From: Thermobifida halotolerans
GTDB lineage: Bacteria; Actinomycetota; Actinomycetes; Streptosporangiales; Streptosporangiaceae
Reading direction: 5' to 3'
Assembly (NCBI RefSeq): GCF_003574835.2
Contig: NZ_CP063196.1
Coordinates: forward strand, 1,798,001 to 1,862,000
DNA length: 64,000 nt
This document shows, piece after piece, positions 8,544-19,086 of the stretch; the stretch's first letter is position 1, and the number at the start of each line of letters is the position of its first letter. The translations under genes were made by a program, and so were the position numbers. The notes beneath the pieces were generated by a model, which did not search any database, was not told the origin of the DNA, and worked only from the letters and a program-made list of their open reading frames with translations.

Positions 8544-11500
8544 GTGTCAACTGGTCTTCGCGTTGGAAATATCGTTGTATGTCCGAAAAGTCCTGGCATG
8601 GGACGAATCGGCGAGGTAGAGCAGGGGCGGGTGCGTGTCGACTTCTTCGAGTCGGTCGCCGATCCTGCAGCCGAATCCATGTGGGTCCCATCATCCACCT
8701 GCAACCACGTGCAACTCGCTCCTGAGACCCGTGTCTACTGGCACAATCCTGATACTGGAACGTGGCTGGCAGGCCGGATCAGAGGAACCAAGGGCAACGG
8801 CGACGAGTACTTCGTACGATTTCCCAACGTCCCATACGACTTTCCTGTCCCTGAAGAGCAGTTGCGGGTGCGTTGGGACCGGCCAGTACGCAACCCCGTC
8901 ACCATCCTCACAGCCGGAGGGAACGAATCCCCCTACTACCGCAACGCGCGCCTGTCGATGCTGAGTGACCTGATCAACCAACGGGCAGCCAGCGCGAGCA
9001 CCTTTTCCCTGCTCTCCTCTGCTGTCGAACTCTATCCTCACCAACTCAACGCTGTGCTGCGTGTCCTCTCCGATCCGGTACGCCGCTATCTGCTCGCTGA
9101 CGAAGTAGGCCTCGGCAAGACCATCGAGGCGGGGCTTGTCGTCCGGCAGACCCTCATCGACAATCCGGAATCCCGCATCGTCATTCTTGCTCCCGAGACA
9201 CTACGCCGCCAGTGGGTCCGGGAGTTGCGGGAGAAATTCTTCATCGACGATTTTCCCGACGCCCAAGTGCGGGTGGCCGCACACGAGCAGCCAGAGCGGT
9301 GGACCTCCTACCACGGGTGCGACCTGGTCGTTGTTGACGAAGCACACCAACTGGTCCAGGTCAGTGGCCCTGATGAGAGTCCTTACCAACAGTTGTGCGG
9401 GCTTGCCCATTCGGCCCCGAGCCTGCTGCTGCTTTCTGCGACTCCTGTCACTTCTCACTACACCACGCACCTGGGACTACTGCACCTTCTGGATCCGGAG
9501 TTGTACCGGTGGACGGACCAGGAGGCTTTCCGTTACCGACACCAACTGCGCGCCCGACTCGCCGACAGTGTCTACGGTCTCGACAGCGAGTACACCTACC
9601 TGCTGCCCTCCTCCATCGAGGAACTCCGAGGCCTACTCCCTGCGGAAGACAGAAGATTCGCCGAACTGAGCGAACAGATACTGGAACTGCTCGACGAGAA
9701 CGACGAACTTCGGGAGGACGTGGATGCCAAGGAGTTGGCCTACCGGGTGGAGGCGCTACGCGGCCACATCAGCGAGGCCTACCGACTCCACCGGAGAATC
9801 ATCCGCAACCGCCGTGCCAAAGTTCTCGCCAGCCAGGAGTCGGAGGAATCTCTCCCCTACGAAGTGCTTGGGCGGCAGGCTCCCGAGCCACTGCTTCTAG
9901 ACTCGGCGGTCCTGGACACGGCGGCCCACGAGGCGACGACGACCGCAGTGCTCGACTGGCGCAGCAGGATCCATGACGCATTGCTGGACTCGGACGCAGG
10001 CGAAGAAGAGCAACTCCCCTACGCTCTGGTACTCGCTGTTCTCACCTCACGATCGGGTGTCCTCGCCGATGACCTGCTGGCCGCGCTGCGTTGGCGGATT
10101 CACCAGGACGAGAGTACGGCGGAAACCGCCGGGCTGACCCCGCGCGAACGGGAACTCCTGGCCGCTCCCCCCGTTCTGCCCGTGGAGCGTACGGTGCTAG
10201 CCGACCTCCAGGAACGGTTGGCAGGTGCGGAGGACACCGAAGCCCTCAATTCCGTCATTGACCTCATGCTCCCGGTATTCAAGCGACACCCGCGTGTTGT
10301 GGTCTTCTGCGGTCCAGGAGCCCTGGCCTCAAAATTGACCGACTGTCTACGCAGCCGCTTCCAGAGAGCACTCTTCTGCGAGCACACATACCGTGTCGGA
10401 GCCGCCAAGATGGAAGAAGAGCTCGATACCTGGCGCACATTCAACGGAAAGAAATCGAGAGCTGCCGTCCTGGTGGCTGACAACTCCGCCGAGGACGGTC
10501 TTAACCTGCAACTGGCAGACGCCGTCATCCACTTGCGTCTTCCCTGGTCCCCCAACCAGTTCGAGCAGCGCATGGGGCGTGTGGACCGCTACCGGAGCGC
10601 AGACTCGCTCCACCGAACCGGTCCCGCAGGACAGTATTGGCTGAGCAGGGGCAGCGGCGGAGACGAGTCCTTCGTCGGAGCCTGGGGGGGGCTGCTGCGG
10701 GATGGCTACAGGATCTTCGAGGAATCGGTGTCCACCCTCCAAGACGCCATCGCCGAAGGGCTGACCGAGGTCTGGAAGAACGCCTTGACTAATGGTCGGG
10801 AAGGGTTCACTGCGGACGTCCAACGGGTGCGTGCACAGTTGACGACCGCCCGTGAGGAGATCACCAAGATGGACATGCTGGAGTCCATCCACGACACCTC
10901 ACTGGGAGGCCGTGACATTGCCGAACTCCTTGACTCCTACGAGCAGCGGTGGCGTGACACCCAGTGGGCAGTGCTGAACTACACCTCGAACAGTGGCGGT
11001 GGTATCGGACTACAGCGTCGGACCCGCCGACTGAACTCCGTTGAACGGGTGGAATTCGATGTCTTCAGCGCCCAACCCCTGATTGACCCGCGTTCCTGGC
11101 GACGCCTCAGACTACGGGTCTCTAAGGAGATGGCGTCTGGAACATTCAACCGTTCGGCTGCACTACGTTCCCCGGGAACCCGATTGTTTCGCAGAGGCAA
11201 CCCACTGATCGACGAGTTGGCTTCTGTGGTCTTCAGCGATGACAGGGGACAGGTTGCGGCCTTCCGTCGCGTGGATCCCTCCCTGGCTGGGCCCCCCGAG
11301 CCCTACTTCGGTTTTCTTTATCTTGTGGAGGCCGACATCGAGGAAGCGTTGGAAATTGTTGGTGATTCCACCGCAGCGCAGGCACTGCGCCGCCATGTGG
11401 ACAGCATCCTGCCGCCGTTCACCCTGACGGTGTGGCTGTCCGGAGATTCGAAGACCCCGGTCACCGATCCTCGACTGCTCGACTGGCTCAACCTGCCCTA

Positions 11501-11873
11501 CGACAAGAAACGCAGAGATCAGAACTACAACAACACCCGCATCGCCGAACTCATCGAACTCTTCAACGGGTGGGACACCTACCGCCTGGCCGCGGAGAGC
11601 GCCGAGGAGGCCGCCCGTAGACGCCTGGTCGACATCACCGACATCGATCAGCGTTGCGCGGAGGCACAACACCAGGCCCGGCAGCAGTTGGCGATCGCCC
11701 GTGCCCAGGCAGAGGCACGAAAGGCCGCAGGACGCCTTGTGGGTGACGCCGAAAGCTACCTGACCGACGTCGGTGTAGCCGAAGCGTTGATCGAAGGGCT
11801 CAGCAAACCCGTAACCCGTGTTGTCTCGGCGAGTTGCCTGGTGCGCGTCGGGTTGGAAAAGGGCAGGGCATGA
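8544..11873 (+). CDS. dpdE: DpdE, SNF2-family helicase of the Dpd system
   Basis: This SNF2-type DNA-dependent ATPase of 1109 residues opens the dpd restriction operon. The N-terminal 110 residues hold an SH3-like segment (VGNIVVCPKSPGMGRIGEV). Motif I is DEVGLGKTIEAG (about 186-197), motif II is VVDEAHQLV (about 264), motif III is LLLSATP, and the C-terminal helicase lobe carries motif VI as QRMGRVDRYR. In Salmonella Montevideo dpdE is linked to the restriction-like phenotype and is not needed for modification. The start is a GTG at 8544 with AGGAG 12 bases upstream. The stop overlaps the dpdF start (ATGA). Confidence 0.88.
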   Translation: MSTGLRVGNIVVCPKSPGMGRIGEVEQGRVRVDFFESVADPAAESMWVPSSTCNHVQLAPETRVYWHNPDTGTWLAGRIRGTKGNGDEYFVRFPNVPYDFPVPEEQLRVRWDRPVRNPVTILTAGGNESPYYRNARLSMLSDLINQRAASASTFSLLSSAVELYPHQLNAVLRVLSDPVRRYLLADEVGLGKTIEAGLVVRQTLIDNPESRIVILAPETLRRQWVRELREKFFIDDFPDAQVRVAAHEQPERWTSYHGCDLVVVDEAHQLVQVSGPDESPYQQLCGLAHSAPSLLLLSATPVTSHYTTHLGLLHLLDPELYRWTDQEAFRYRHQLRARLADSVYGLDSEYTYLLPSSIEELRGLLPAEDRRFAELSEQILELLDENDELREDVDAKELAYRVEALRGHISEAYRLHRRIIRNRRAKVLASQESEESLPYEVLGRQAPEPLLLDSAVLDTAAHEATTTAVLDWRSRIHDALLDSDAGEEEQLPYALVLAVLTSRSGVLADDLLAALRWRIHQDESTAETAGLTPRERELLAAPPVLPVERTVLADLQERLAGAEDTEALNSVIDLMLPVFKRHPRVVVFCGPGALASKLTDCLRSRFQRALFCEHTYRVGAAKMEEELDTWRTFNGKKSRAAVLVADNSAEDGLNLQLADAVIHLRLPWSPNQFEQRMGRVDRYRSADSLHRTGPAGQYWLSRGSGGDESFVGAWGGLLRDGYRIFEESVSTLQDAIAEGLTEVWKNALTNGREGFTADVQRVRAQLTTAREEITKMDMLESIHDTSLGGRDIAELLDSYEQRWRDTQWAVLNYTSNSGGGIGLQRRTRRLNSVERVEFDVFSAQPLIDPRSWRRLRLRVSKEMASGTFNRSAALRSPGTRLFRRGNPLIDELASVVFSDDRGQVAAFRRVDPSLAGPPEPYFGFLYLVEADIEEALEIVGDSTAAQALRRHVDSILPPFTLTVWLSGDSKTPVTDPRLLDWLNLPYDKKRRDQNYNNTRIAELIELFNGWDTYRLAAESAEEAARRRLVDITDIDQRCAEAQHQARQQLAIARAQAEARKAAGRLVGDAESYLTDVGVAEALIEGLSKPVTRVVSASCLVRVGLEKGRA

Positions 11874-14452
11874 CCAGTGACCAATGGACGCAGGCACAGC
11901 AACTCTTCTCCACTTGGACCGAAGGCCATATCATAGACATCCCCGCTGCGGGCACGGTCCGGCGGTTGAGAGACGCGCTCAACGGCCTGCGCTCCGGAGC
12001 AACAGGGTGGCGGGACATCGCCGCTCTCACCCGGCAGGTGCTGTTGGAGGCACAGGTTCGTGGCAACGACTCTCCACTGAATGTGCCCCGACATCCGCTG
12101 TTTCCCACCCAGGAGCAGTGGCTCCAGGCCCACTGCGGCGTCACCTACGGAACCGATGAACACACCCTGAGGGTGTGGGGCCAACCGTGGGTTCCGGGAA
12201 GTCTCGAAGGTTCCGCAGCCGAAGCGGCCGAATCCGACCTGCGTCAGGTGTACCTGGGTCTGGACTCCCCACAACGCCGTTCACTCACCGAGCGCCCAGG
12301 AGACCCCTTCTGGTCCGCCACGTTGGGAGAGGAGTTCCAGCACTATCTGTCCGCAGGCCAGCAGCAGACCGCTCGGTCGGTCGCCCTGGCACCTCCCGGC
12401 AGCACCACGATCGTCTGCCTGCCCACCGGACACGGCAAAACGTTTGTGGCATTGGCGGCCGCACTGCTGGACGACCGTAGTGGCGTGTCCGTCATCGTTG
12501 TGCCCACTGTGGTGCTCGCCATCGATCTGGAACGGCGTATCCGCGTGCTTGCGGAGAAACGTGGCTGTCCGTCGCCTACCGGGCGCTACGCGTACACAGG
12601 AGACCTGCCCGCGGAGGTCAAGGAACGCCTGACCTCCGACATCCGCTCCGGTCGGCAACGGGTGGTACTGGCGGCGCCGGAAGCGGTCACACACGGACTC
12701 AAGCGACCGTTGGCGGACGCGGCACGGGCGGGGCTGTTCCGCTACTTCGTACTCGACGAGGCACACCTGGTCGACCAGTGGGGTAACGACTTCCGGCCTG
12801 ACTTCCAGTCCATCGCTGGCCTACGCCACTCCTGGGTGAGCAACGCGCCGGAAGGACGCGCTCCTCGCACCGTGGCGATGAGCGCCACGCTGACCGACCA
12901 GCAGATCACTACCCTTCGCACGCTGTTCGGCTCGCCCGGTCCGGTGGAGGTGATCTGGGCGAAGCAGGTACGCAGCGAACCCAGTTACTACATCGACCAG
13001 TTCACCAACGAGGAAGAGCGCACAGCGGCGGTGCTGAAGGCGGCCACCCTGCTTCCCCGGCCACTGGTGTTGTACGTGTCCAAGAGAAAAGCAGCCGAGG
13101 ACTGGGTCGCCCGGCTACACAACGCGGGAATGCACAGAGTCGCCCGGGTCACCGGAACCTCCTCCGGGGAACAACGACGGGACGCCCTTCAGGGGTGGAG
13201 TGGCCGGTTCTCTGAGCAGGACATGCCCACCCGGTTCGATATCGTGGTCGGCACTTCGGCATTCGGCCTCGGCGTCGACCTACCTGACGTCCGCACAGTT
13301 GTGCACTCCTGTCTTCCTGAAACGGTGGACCGCTACTACCAGGAGGTCGGTAGGGGCGGGCGTGACGGCAGTCCTTCTCTGGCCTACATGGCCACCGCCC
13401 CCGCGGACATCGCCACAGCGGAGAGCCTGAGCCAGGGGTCGATCATCTCCGATGAGAAGGCCTGGCCGCGTTGGCAGGGCATGTTCCACAGCCGTACGGA
13501 GGACGGCGCGGTGTTCCACCTCAATCTGGACGCTCTACCCATCCACCTTTCTTCCGGTTACGGGCGAAGCAAGCGGTGGAACATACATACGCTCAACCTG
13601 ATGGCGCAAGCCGGCCTAATCGAACTTCGGGAGTCCACAGAGCCGCAGCGCGGCCAGGATGAACCCGAAGCCAGTTGGCAACGCCGTCTGCAGGAGTACT
13701 ACGAGCAGTCGGACTCCCGGATGGACGTGGTGCTTGTTGACGGCCGCACGAACGAACACGACTACTTCACCGCTCGGATCAACGAGACTCGGGCGAGGAT
13801 CCTGGACAGTCAGCGGGCAGCTTTGGAACAGCTCCACAAGGCGTTGCGCGGCGACCGTTGTATCGGCGACGTATTCGCTGAGTACTACACGGTGGACGAC
13901 CACATCACCGCTCCCGCCTGTCGCGGTTGCCCGCACTGCCGTCGCGGCGGTCCCACATCCGACCTCGGTTTCTATCAGAAGGGGTGGGAACCCAATCCCA
14001 GCGTCGTCCTGTGGTCGAAGTCGCACGCGGATCCGCTGTCCGCGTTCCGTCCTCCCGACCAGGCTTGTCTGAGTATCTGGTGGGACACCGAGGAGGAGCG
14101 TGAACTACTCCCCGAACTGCTGGTCCAACTCTGTCGTAGGGGAATGCCGTTCCTCGGCGGCCCTGGAGCAGACGAGGCGACAGTCCGTCGCGTCCAGCGG
14201 GACGCCCTGCCCTATCCAGTCGTCTACGACAGTGACCAGAGCCTAGTCTTCACCCATCCGGCTCCGGTGATCTGGGTGGAGGACACAGATCACGAAACGC
14301 TGACCTTCGAAGCAGCGGCGCGATTCCACAGCCCCGATGTCCTGTACCTGCTGCATCCTCGGCAGTTGCGCCACCCGGAGCGCCCTGATCAACTGTTGGC
14401 TGACCTGCATACAGCCAGCATCCCCCTCCGTACAGCCTGGAAAGCCCTGTAA
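11870..14452 (+). CDS. dpdF: DpdF, RecQ-like DEAH-box helicase of the Dpd system
   Basis: This superfamily 2 helicase of 860 residues has Walker A PTGHGKT (about 185-191), motif II LDEAHLVDQWGNDFRPDF as in RecQ, SAT in motif III, and motif VI in the form EVGRGGRDG. After the helicase core a cysteine cluster, CRGCPHCRRGG, may bind zinc, like the RecQ zinc domain. It probably unwinds or translocates on DNA as part of restriction. The ATG at 11870 overlaps the dpdE stop by ATGA, which supports this start over in-frame codons further upstream. The stop TAA overlaps the dpdG start. Confidence 0.87.
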   Translation: MTSDQWTQAQQLFSTWTEGHIIDIPAAGTVRRLRDALNGLRSGATGWRDIAALTRQVLLEAQVRGNDSPLNVPRHPLFPTQEQWLQAHCGVTYGTDEHTLRVWGQPWVPGSLEGSAAEAAESDLRQVYLGLDSPQRRSLTERPGDPFWSATLGEEFQHYLSAGQQQTARSVALAPPGSTTIVCLPTGHGKTFVALAAALLDDRSGVSVIVVPTVVLAIDLERRIRVLAEKRGCPSPTGRYAYTGDLPAEVKERLTSDIRSGRQRVVLAAPEAVTHGLKRPLADAARAGLFRYFVLDEAHLVDQWGNDFRPDFQSIAGLRHSWVSNAPEGRAPRTVAMSATLTDQQITTLRTLFGSPGPVEVIWAKQVRSEPSYYIDQFTNEEERTAAVLKAATLLPRPLVLYVSKRKAAEDWVARLHNAGMHRVARVTGTSSGEQRRDALQGWSGRFSEQDMPTRFDIVVGTSAFGLGVDLPDVRTVVHSCLPETVDRYYQEVGRGGRDGSPSLAYMATAPADIATAESLSQGSIISDEKAWPRWQGMFHSRTEDGAVFHLNLDALPIHLSSGYGRSKRWNIHTLNLMAQAGLIELRESTEPQRGQDEPEASWQRRLQEYYEQSDSRMDVVLVDGRTNEHDYFTARINETRARILDSQRAALEQLHKALRGDRCIGDVFAEYYTVDDHITAPACRGCPHCRRGGPTSDLGFYQKGWEPNPSVVLWSKSHADPLSAFRPPDQACLSIWWDTEEERELLPELLVQLCRRGMPFLGGPGADEATVRRVQRDALPYPVVYDSDQSLVFTHPAPVIWVEDTDHETLTFEAAARFHSPDVLYLLHPRQLRHPERPDQLLADLHTASIPLRTAWKAL

Positions 14453-15336
14453 TGACCCTGATCAACGTCTCCGCTTCGATCCCCACTCTGATGTGGCCGG
14501 TCGTACGATTCCTGGCCAGTGTCCGCAAAGGCATCGACAAAGAGCGTGCCCGCGCCTATCTCAGCCCACCGGCACTGGGCGACGACGGGAAGGTTTTCGA
14601 CGCCGCGGTGAGCACGCTGGTGGAACTCGGACTGGTCGAGGAAACCGAAGGCGTCCTCTCGCTCGCCGCCTCCGCCAAGGAGCTCGACGCAGACAACCTG
14701 GCCGACTTCCAGAAGGTACTGCGGGAAGCCGTACTGGCTCCTGAGCGCAACACCGGCCTTGGGGATGACGACAGCCACACCGGGCCTCGGGACCTGACAC
14801 GGGCCCTTGCCTGGTACCTCTCCCTGGACCCGAGTACTACCGCACTCAACTGGGCGGAGGCCCAACAGGTGCAGGAAGAAACCTCTTTCCGCCCTGAAAT
14901 CGGACGCCCCCTCGTGAACAACACCCGGTGGAATCGTTTCGCGTACTGGGCTTCCGCACTCGGCTTGGCGACACCGTCGCTACTGACGAACGACCGTCTC
15001 GTCCCAGACTGCACCACCGCGGTCCGGCAGGTGGTCCAGAGCAGGTGGAAACCTGGAGAGCAACTCCCCGCACTGCAGTTTCTGCACGCTCTCCGTGCTG
15101 CCCTGCCTGTCCTGCCCGGCGGAGCCTACGCGGAAGCCATCGGCCTCCCCTCCCCCGGCGATGCGGTCGCCGGTCCTTCCCTCTCCTTCGCCCTGCTTCG
15201 CGGCGAGGACGAAGGCTGGCTCCGCCTGGACCGAGACGCCGACGCTCCGCAGTACCTCAGCGTGCACTCCTTCGAACAGGGCACCTCCCCCCGCTCCTGC
15301 ACCTCGATCACCATTCTGGAGGACCCCCGTGGCTGA
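14452..15336 (+). CDS. dpdG: DpdG, Dpd restriction-associated protein
   Basis: This 294-residue soluble protein lies between the RecQ-like helicase and the DpdH ATPase, as expected for DpdG. It begins MTLINVSASIPTLMWPVVR. A likely winged-helix segment around residues 25-80 (KGIDKERARAYL through GLVEETEGVLSLA) suggests nucleic-acid or protein contact. No catalytic motif was recognised. The name rests on position and general character. dpdG is one of the genes reported as needed for restriction in Salmonella. Its ATG overlaps the dpdF stop (TAATG), and its end overlaps the dpdH start. Confidence 0.72.
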   Translation: MTLINVSASIPTLMWPVVRFLASVRKGIDKERARAYLSPPALGDDGKVFDAAVSTLVELGLVEETEGVLSLAASAKELDADNLADFQKVLREAVLAPERNTGLGDDDSHTGPRDLTRALAWYLSLDPSTTALNWAEAQQVQEETSFRPEIGRPLVNNTRWNRFAYWASALGLATPSLLTNDRLVPDCTTAVRQVVQSRWKPGEQLPALQFLHALRAALPVLPGGAYAEAIGLPSPGDAVAGPSLSFALLRGEDEGWLRLDRDADAPQYLSVHSFEQGTSPRSCTSITILEDPRG

Positions 15337-18300
15337 CGTCTTCCGCGGCTATCTGTGCTGGGACTTGGAGAAGGCTGCGACGACCATCAACACCGAGGCG
15401 GTCAGCCCATCCGCAGCGGTGTTCCTGGCCACGCACGCTCCGCTGCGCATCCGGCGTTCCCACATCCAGGGCCGTGACCTGGTGTCCACCGACACGATGG
15501 TGAACGAGCACGAGGTGCTCCGCGACTTCCTGGAACGGCGGCCGGACACGGGGACGCTGCTGATGCCGATCATCGGTGACTCCGGCTCCGGAAAGTCGCA
15601 CCTGGTGCGCTGGGTCAAGGAGCGGTTTCCGCGTTCGGACAGGCACCATGTGATCTATCTGGAGAAGGCCAAGACCAGCCTGAAAGCGGTCATCGAAACG
15701 CTGTTGGAGGGAGTGAACGACAAGAACCTGGACAGGTTGCGCGAGGACATCCGGTCTTTCAGCACCAGGATGGACGCAGAGGCACTGGCCCGCCGTCTGG
15801 TCAACTCCCTCAATGAGGCTCTCGCCGCCACAAAACCCGCCGAACTCTCAGGCGCGGCCCGTGCCCTGGCGGGGCCCGGCGGACTCGCCATCCTGCTTCA
15901 GGACCCGCACATCCAGGAGCACATGCTCCAGCAGGACAAGTTCATTCCGCAGTTCGCGGAACGGCTACTCCACGACCGTAGGGAAGGCGTCCAAGAACGC
16001 CCTCCGGCCTTCACCGTCGACGACCTGCCCTTGAATGTCAACGACGTGGGCCAGGCTGCCCAGGTGTCGCAGAAACTACTCAAACTCCTCCTGTCCAGAT
16101 CGGAGTTGCGTACTGCTGCGGTGGACCTGCTGAACAAGCATTGGGAAGCCGCCGTCAAAAGCGTGTCCAGCCTCAGTTCCGGGCGACTGCACGAAGCCAT
16201 GCTGCAGGTACGGCAGGCCTATGCCCGCCAGGGCAAAGAGATTGTGCTGCTCATCGAGGACTTCGCGCTGATCCAGGGCGTGCAACGGGACCTGCTGGAC
16301 GCGATCACCGAGGCGGCCAACCGCTACGGCAATGCCCAGTACGCACCGATTCGCACCCTGATGGCGGTGACCAAAGGCTACTTCCGCGAGTTCCTACCCG
16401 AAACCGCGATCAGCCGCATCTCGGCCGCCACCATGGGTTACGTCTACGACCTCGACGTTCCTTTCAACGAAACGGACACCGGAACGGAAGTCATCGCCTC
16501 CTTCGTCGGCCGCTACCTCAATGCCGCCCGGGTGGGCCGCACTGAACTGGAGCGCCGTGGCCCCGACGACGTCCCCAACGCCTGTGAGGAATGCCCGTTC
16601 CAGGAACCCTGTCACGAAGGATTCGGCGCCACCGCCGAGGGATACGGCCTCTACCCTTTCAACCGGAGCGCCTTGGTCCGCACGGTGCACTCGGTGGCTC
16701 CCAAAGAGGAGCCCTGGGCATTCGTGCCGCGCACAGTTCTGGGCAGTGTCATCCGACCGGTGCTGGTGGAGCATGCCGATGCCCTGGCCAAGGGGGCCTT
16801 CCCCGACAACCGGTTCCGTGACCGTTTCCCACTCACCGATATCGACAGCCCGCTTCCTGAGAACGTCGGTGAGTTTGTCGCCGCAGTCGACGAACTGGAC
16901 GGCGAACGCCGGAAGAACGTGTTGGAGATGTGGGCGGACGCACCCCACAACCCCCACCACGTGCCACCAACCGTACTCGAGGCGTTCGGTCTTCCTCCCC
17001 TACCGCAACGGGACGACCGGTCCTTCACTGAGACAGCGTCTCTCCCGAAGCCCAGGAACACCGCTGTCGAGTCCGCACCCAAAAGCACCGCCCCCGAAAC
17101 CGACATTCCAGCGTCCATCCGTCGCAAGTTGCAGACGATCAGCGACTGGAACTCCCGCAAAAAACTCCTCCCCCAAGAGGAGGCCCGGGAGATACGTACG
17201 ATCATCGTGGACACCATCAGACGTCGCTATCTCTGGCTGTCGCCACCCCTGCGGGAACAGTCCACGGACGTCATCCGCAGGGCGCTGCCCCCCAAATCCA
17301 CCAGTGTCTCCATCGAGGGGGCGAACGCCGAGAATCTGCCCGGCGTCGAGAACGCTCCCGTCCGGTTCCGCCGCACTGCGGCCAACAGCCTCTTCTTCCA
17401 GAACCTCATCCTGGCAAACAACAACGTCGGTCGTCCGCGCTCCGAGGACATGCGCCGTCTGGCCTCTTTCGCGGAGGAGAAGACCGACGTGCTCATGACC
17501 GCTATCCAGCGCCACCTCGGCACCTCCGACGACGACCTGGTACTGGGACTGCGGGCTTCCCTGCTCGGTGCCGCACTGGCTGGACAAGCGACTCCGGACA
17601 TGACCGAACCCGAACTGCTGTCCGCTGCATTCGACTACGGTCAGGACTGGGAGCGCGGCGACACGGCCATCCGTTCCGCGGGATGGACGAGAACTCTGGG
17701 ACGCCATTTGGAACACCGGAAACTCCTCGTAGACACCCTGCGTTCCAGCCTGGGCGTCGCCCAGGGCACCGGCTCGGTGCGCATGATCGACGCTGCCCGT
17801 GCCCTGCCGCTACTGCGCCGCGCCACCGAGAAGTGGGAATGGGAACTGGAGGGGCGTCGCCTTCCCGAGTGGATGTCCAAAGCGGTGGGCAATTTCTCCT
17901 CCTGGAACCAATGGATGGAGGAGCACGCCGAACTGCTCCGCGGCCGCCTGCAGGAGATCCGGCGACGGCTCCCCAGGGGCGTCAACGGCCGTGAAACCGT
18001 GAAAGCCGTGGAGACCGCGCTCAACGAAGCCCGCAAGGTGGGACTGCTGTCCGCCCTGTCACCGGGAGACCTCGCTCGCCTACAAGAGTTGCTGCCCCGC
18101 CTCGCCAAAGCGAACTGGCAGGTCGTCTCCCACCTGGAGACGGATCTGGAACGGGCCGCGAATGAGAAACATTCCCCGAACCAGCGCCGACTCTCACTGA
18201 TCAGCGCGGTGACGCGAGACCGCGGTTCGGTATTGACCGACATCCAGGAGTTCCTGACCATCTCCGATCGGTGGCTCGACTCGGCACTGGTTCAGGCGAC

Positions 18301-18403
18301 AAACCGCAGTGGCTCGTTGGGCGACGCCGCGGCCCGCGAACTCCAGGAAGTCATGGCGGAATGGGCCTCGTTGATCAGTCAGGAAGGTGAGCAGGACCGG
18401 TGA
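15329..18403 (+). CDS. dpdH: DpdH, large P-loop ATPase of the Dpd system
   Basis: This is a 1024-residue AAA-type or STAND-like ATPase. Walker A is GDSGSGKSH (about 83-91) and a Walker B-like stretch is IVLLIEDFALI (about 310). A cysteine group, CEECPFQEPC, lies near residue 415 and may bind zinc. The C-terminal half is charged and helical without a recognised domain. The GTG at 15329 follows a clean GGAGGA site and overlaps the dpdG stop; an ATG 78 codons upstream is in frame but would overlap dpdG deeply. The stop overlaps the dpdI start (GTGA). It probably powers a step in recognising or cleaving unmodified DNA. Confidence 0.82.
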   Translation: MADVFRGYLCWDLEKAATTINTEAVSPSAAVFLATHAPLRIRRSHIQGRDLVSTDTMVNEHEVLRDFLERRPDTGTLLMPIIGDSGSGKSHLVRWVKERFPRSDRHHVIYLEKAKTSLKAVIETLLEGVNDKNLDRLREDIRSFSTRMDAEALARRLVNSLNEALAATKPAELSGAARALAGPGGLAILLQDPHIQEHMLQQDKFIPQFAERLLHDRREGVQERPPAFTVDDLPLNVNDVGQAAQVSQKLLKLLLSRSELRTAAVDLLNKHWEAAVKSVSSLSSGRLHEAMLQVRQAYARQGKEIVLLIEDFALIQGVQRDLLDAITEAANRYGNAQYAPIRTLMAVTKGYFREFLPETAISRISAATMGYVYDLDVPFNETDTGTEVIASFVGRYLNAARVGRTELERRGPDDVPNACEECPFQEPCHEGFGATAEGYGLYPFNRSALVRTVHSVAPKEEPWAFVPRTVLGSVIRPVLVEHADALAKGAFPDNRFRDRFPLTDIDSPLPENVGEFVAAVDELDGERRKNVLEMWADAPHNPHHVPPTVLEAFGLPPLPQRDDRSFTETASLPKPRNTAVESAPKSTAPETDIPASIRRKLQTISDWNSRKKLLPQEEAREIRTIIVDTIRRRYLWLSPPLREQSTDVIRRALPPKSTSVSIEGANAENLPGVENAPVRFRRTAANSLFFQNLILANNNVGRPRSEDMRRLASFAEEKTDVLMTAIQRHLGTSDDDLVLGLRASLLGAALAGQATPDMTEPELLSAAFDYGQDWERGDTAIRSAGWTRTLGRHLEHRKLLVDTLRSSLGVAQGTGSVRMIDAARALPLLRRATEKWEWELEGRRLPEWMSKAVGNFSSWNQWMEEHAELLRGRLQEIRRRLPRGVNGRETVKAVETALNEARKVGLLSALSPGDLARLQELLPRLAKANWQVVSHLETDLERAANEKHSPNQRRLSLISAVTRDRGSVLTDIQEFLTISDRWLDSALVQATNRSGSLGDAAARELQEVMAEWASLISQEGEQDR

Positions 18404-19086
18404 CCGCTCAATCCGTATTCGACAAGGCGCACGCACTGCAGAGTGAGGCACGCAGACTGGACACCAGCGCCAAGGGCGAAGAAGACGCCCGGAGAGTGAA
18501 TCAGCGTGTGCAGGAACTTCGAGCCACACTGCGTGACCTCGACCGGCAACTCCAACTCGCCAGGGCGCTGCGGAAGCGAACAACCGCCCAGGTGGACCTG
18601 TCAGGGATGGAGGACGGATACGCCGAGTTCGCGCGCAAAGCGGGAAACGGGCTCCCCAAAGATCCGACGTTCAACGCCGCTCGGCGCAGGGTAGAAGCAG
18701 TGACCAAACTGCTTTCCGAAAAAAACCTGCTCGCCTGGCAGGAGTGGACCCAACAGCAACTAGCGAAACTTCCCACGGACCGACTGGTGATGCTGCCAGG
18801 TGACCAGCAGCGGTCGCTTCGCACAACACTGCGCAACCTCGATGCCCTAGCGAAGCGTCCCTCGGACAGACTCAGCACATCCGACATCACCGAGTTCACC
18901 GCCTCCTACGAACGGGTGAGCGAGGAACTGGCCGAAGCTCCAGAGCCCCCCACCCCTCTGCTGACCCTGCTGGAGAAACTGGCCTCCGACGAAGTGCCGT
19001 TGAGCGAAGTAACGGACGAGGAGATCGTCCTGCTTCGTGAGTGCGGCCTGGACAGGGTGGTCAAGTTGCGCAGGAGTGGCATGTGA
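18400..19086 (+). CDS. dpdI: DpdI, coiled-coil protein of the Dpd system
   Basis: This 228-residue, highly charged helical protein has a long probable coiled coil over residues 1-60 (NQRVQELRATLRDLDRQLQL) and further helices after it. No enzyme motif was found. It sits between dpdH and dpdJ with 4-base GTGA overlaps on both sides, so it is translationally coupled. The name comes from position and size. In Salmonella dpdI is among the genes tied to the restriction phenotype. A structural or adaptor role is inferred. Confidence 0.7.
   Translation: MTAQSVFDKAHALQSEARRLDTSAKGEEDARRVNQRVQELRATLRDLDRQLQLARALRKRTTAQVDLSGMEDGYAEFARKAGNGLPKDPTFNAARRRVEAVTKLLSEKNLLAWQEWTQQQLAKLPTDRLVMLPGDQQRSLRTTLRNLDALAKRPSDRLSTSDITEFTASYERVSEELAEAPEPPTPLLTLLEKLASDEVPLSEVTDEEIVLLRECGLDRVVKLRRSGM

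Noticed and set aside
11834-11869. Upstream extension of dpdF into dpdE
   Set aside because: The ATGA overlap at 11870 matches every other junction of the operon, and the extra residues look like a dpdE shadow.
15095-15328. Upstream ATG for dpdH that would overlap dpdG by 240 bp
   Set aside because: The GTG at 15329 has a clean GGAGGA site and a short overlap like its neighbours.
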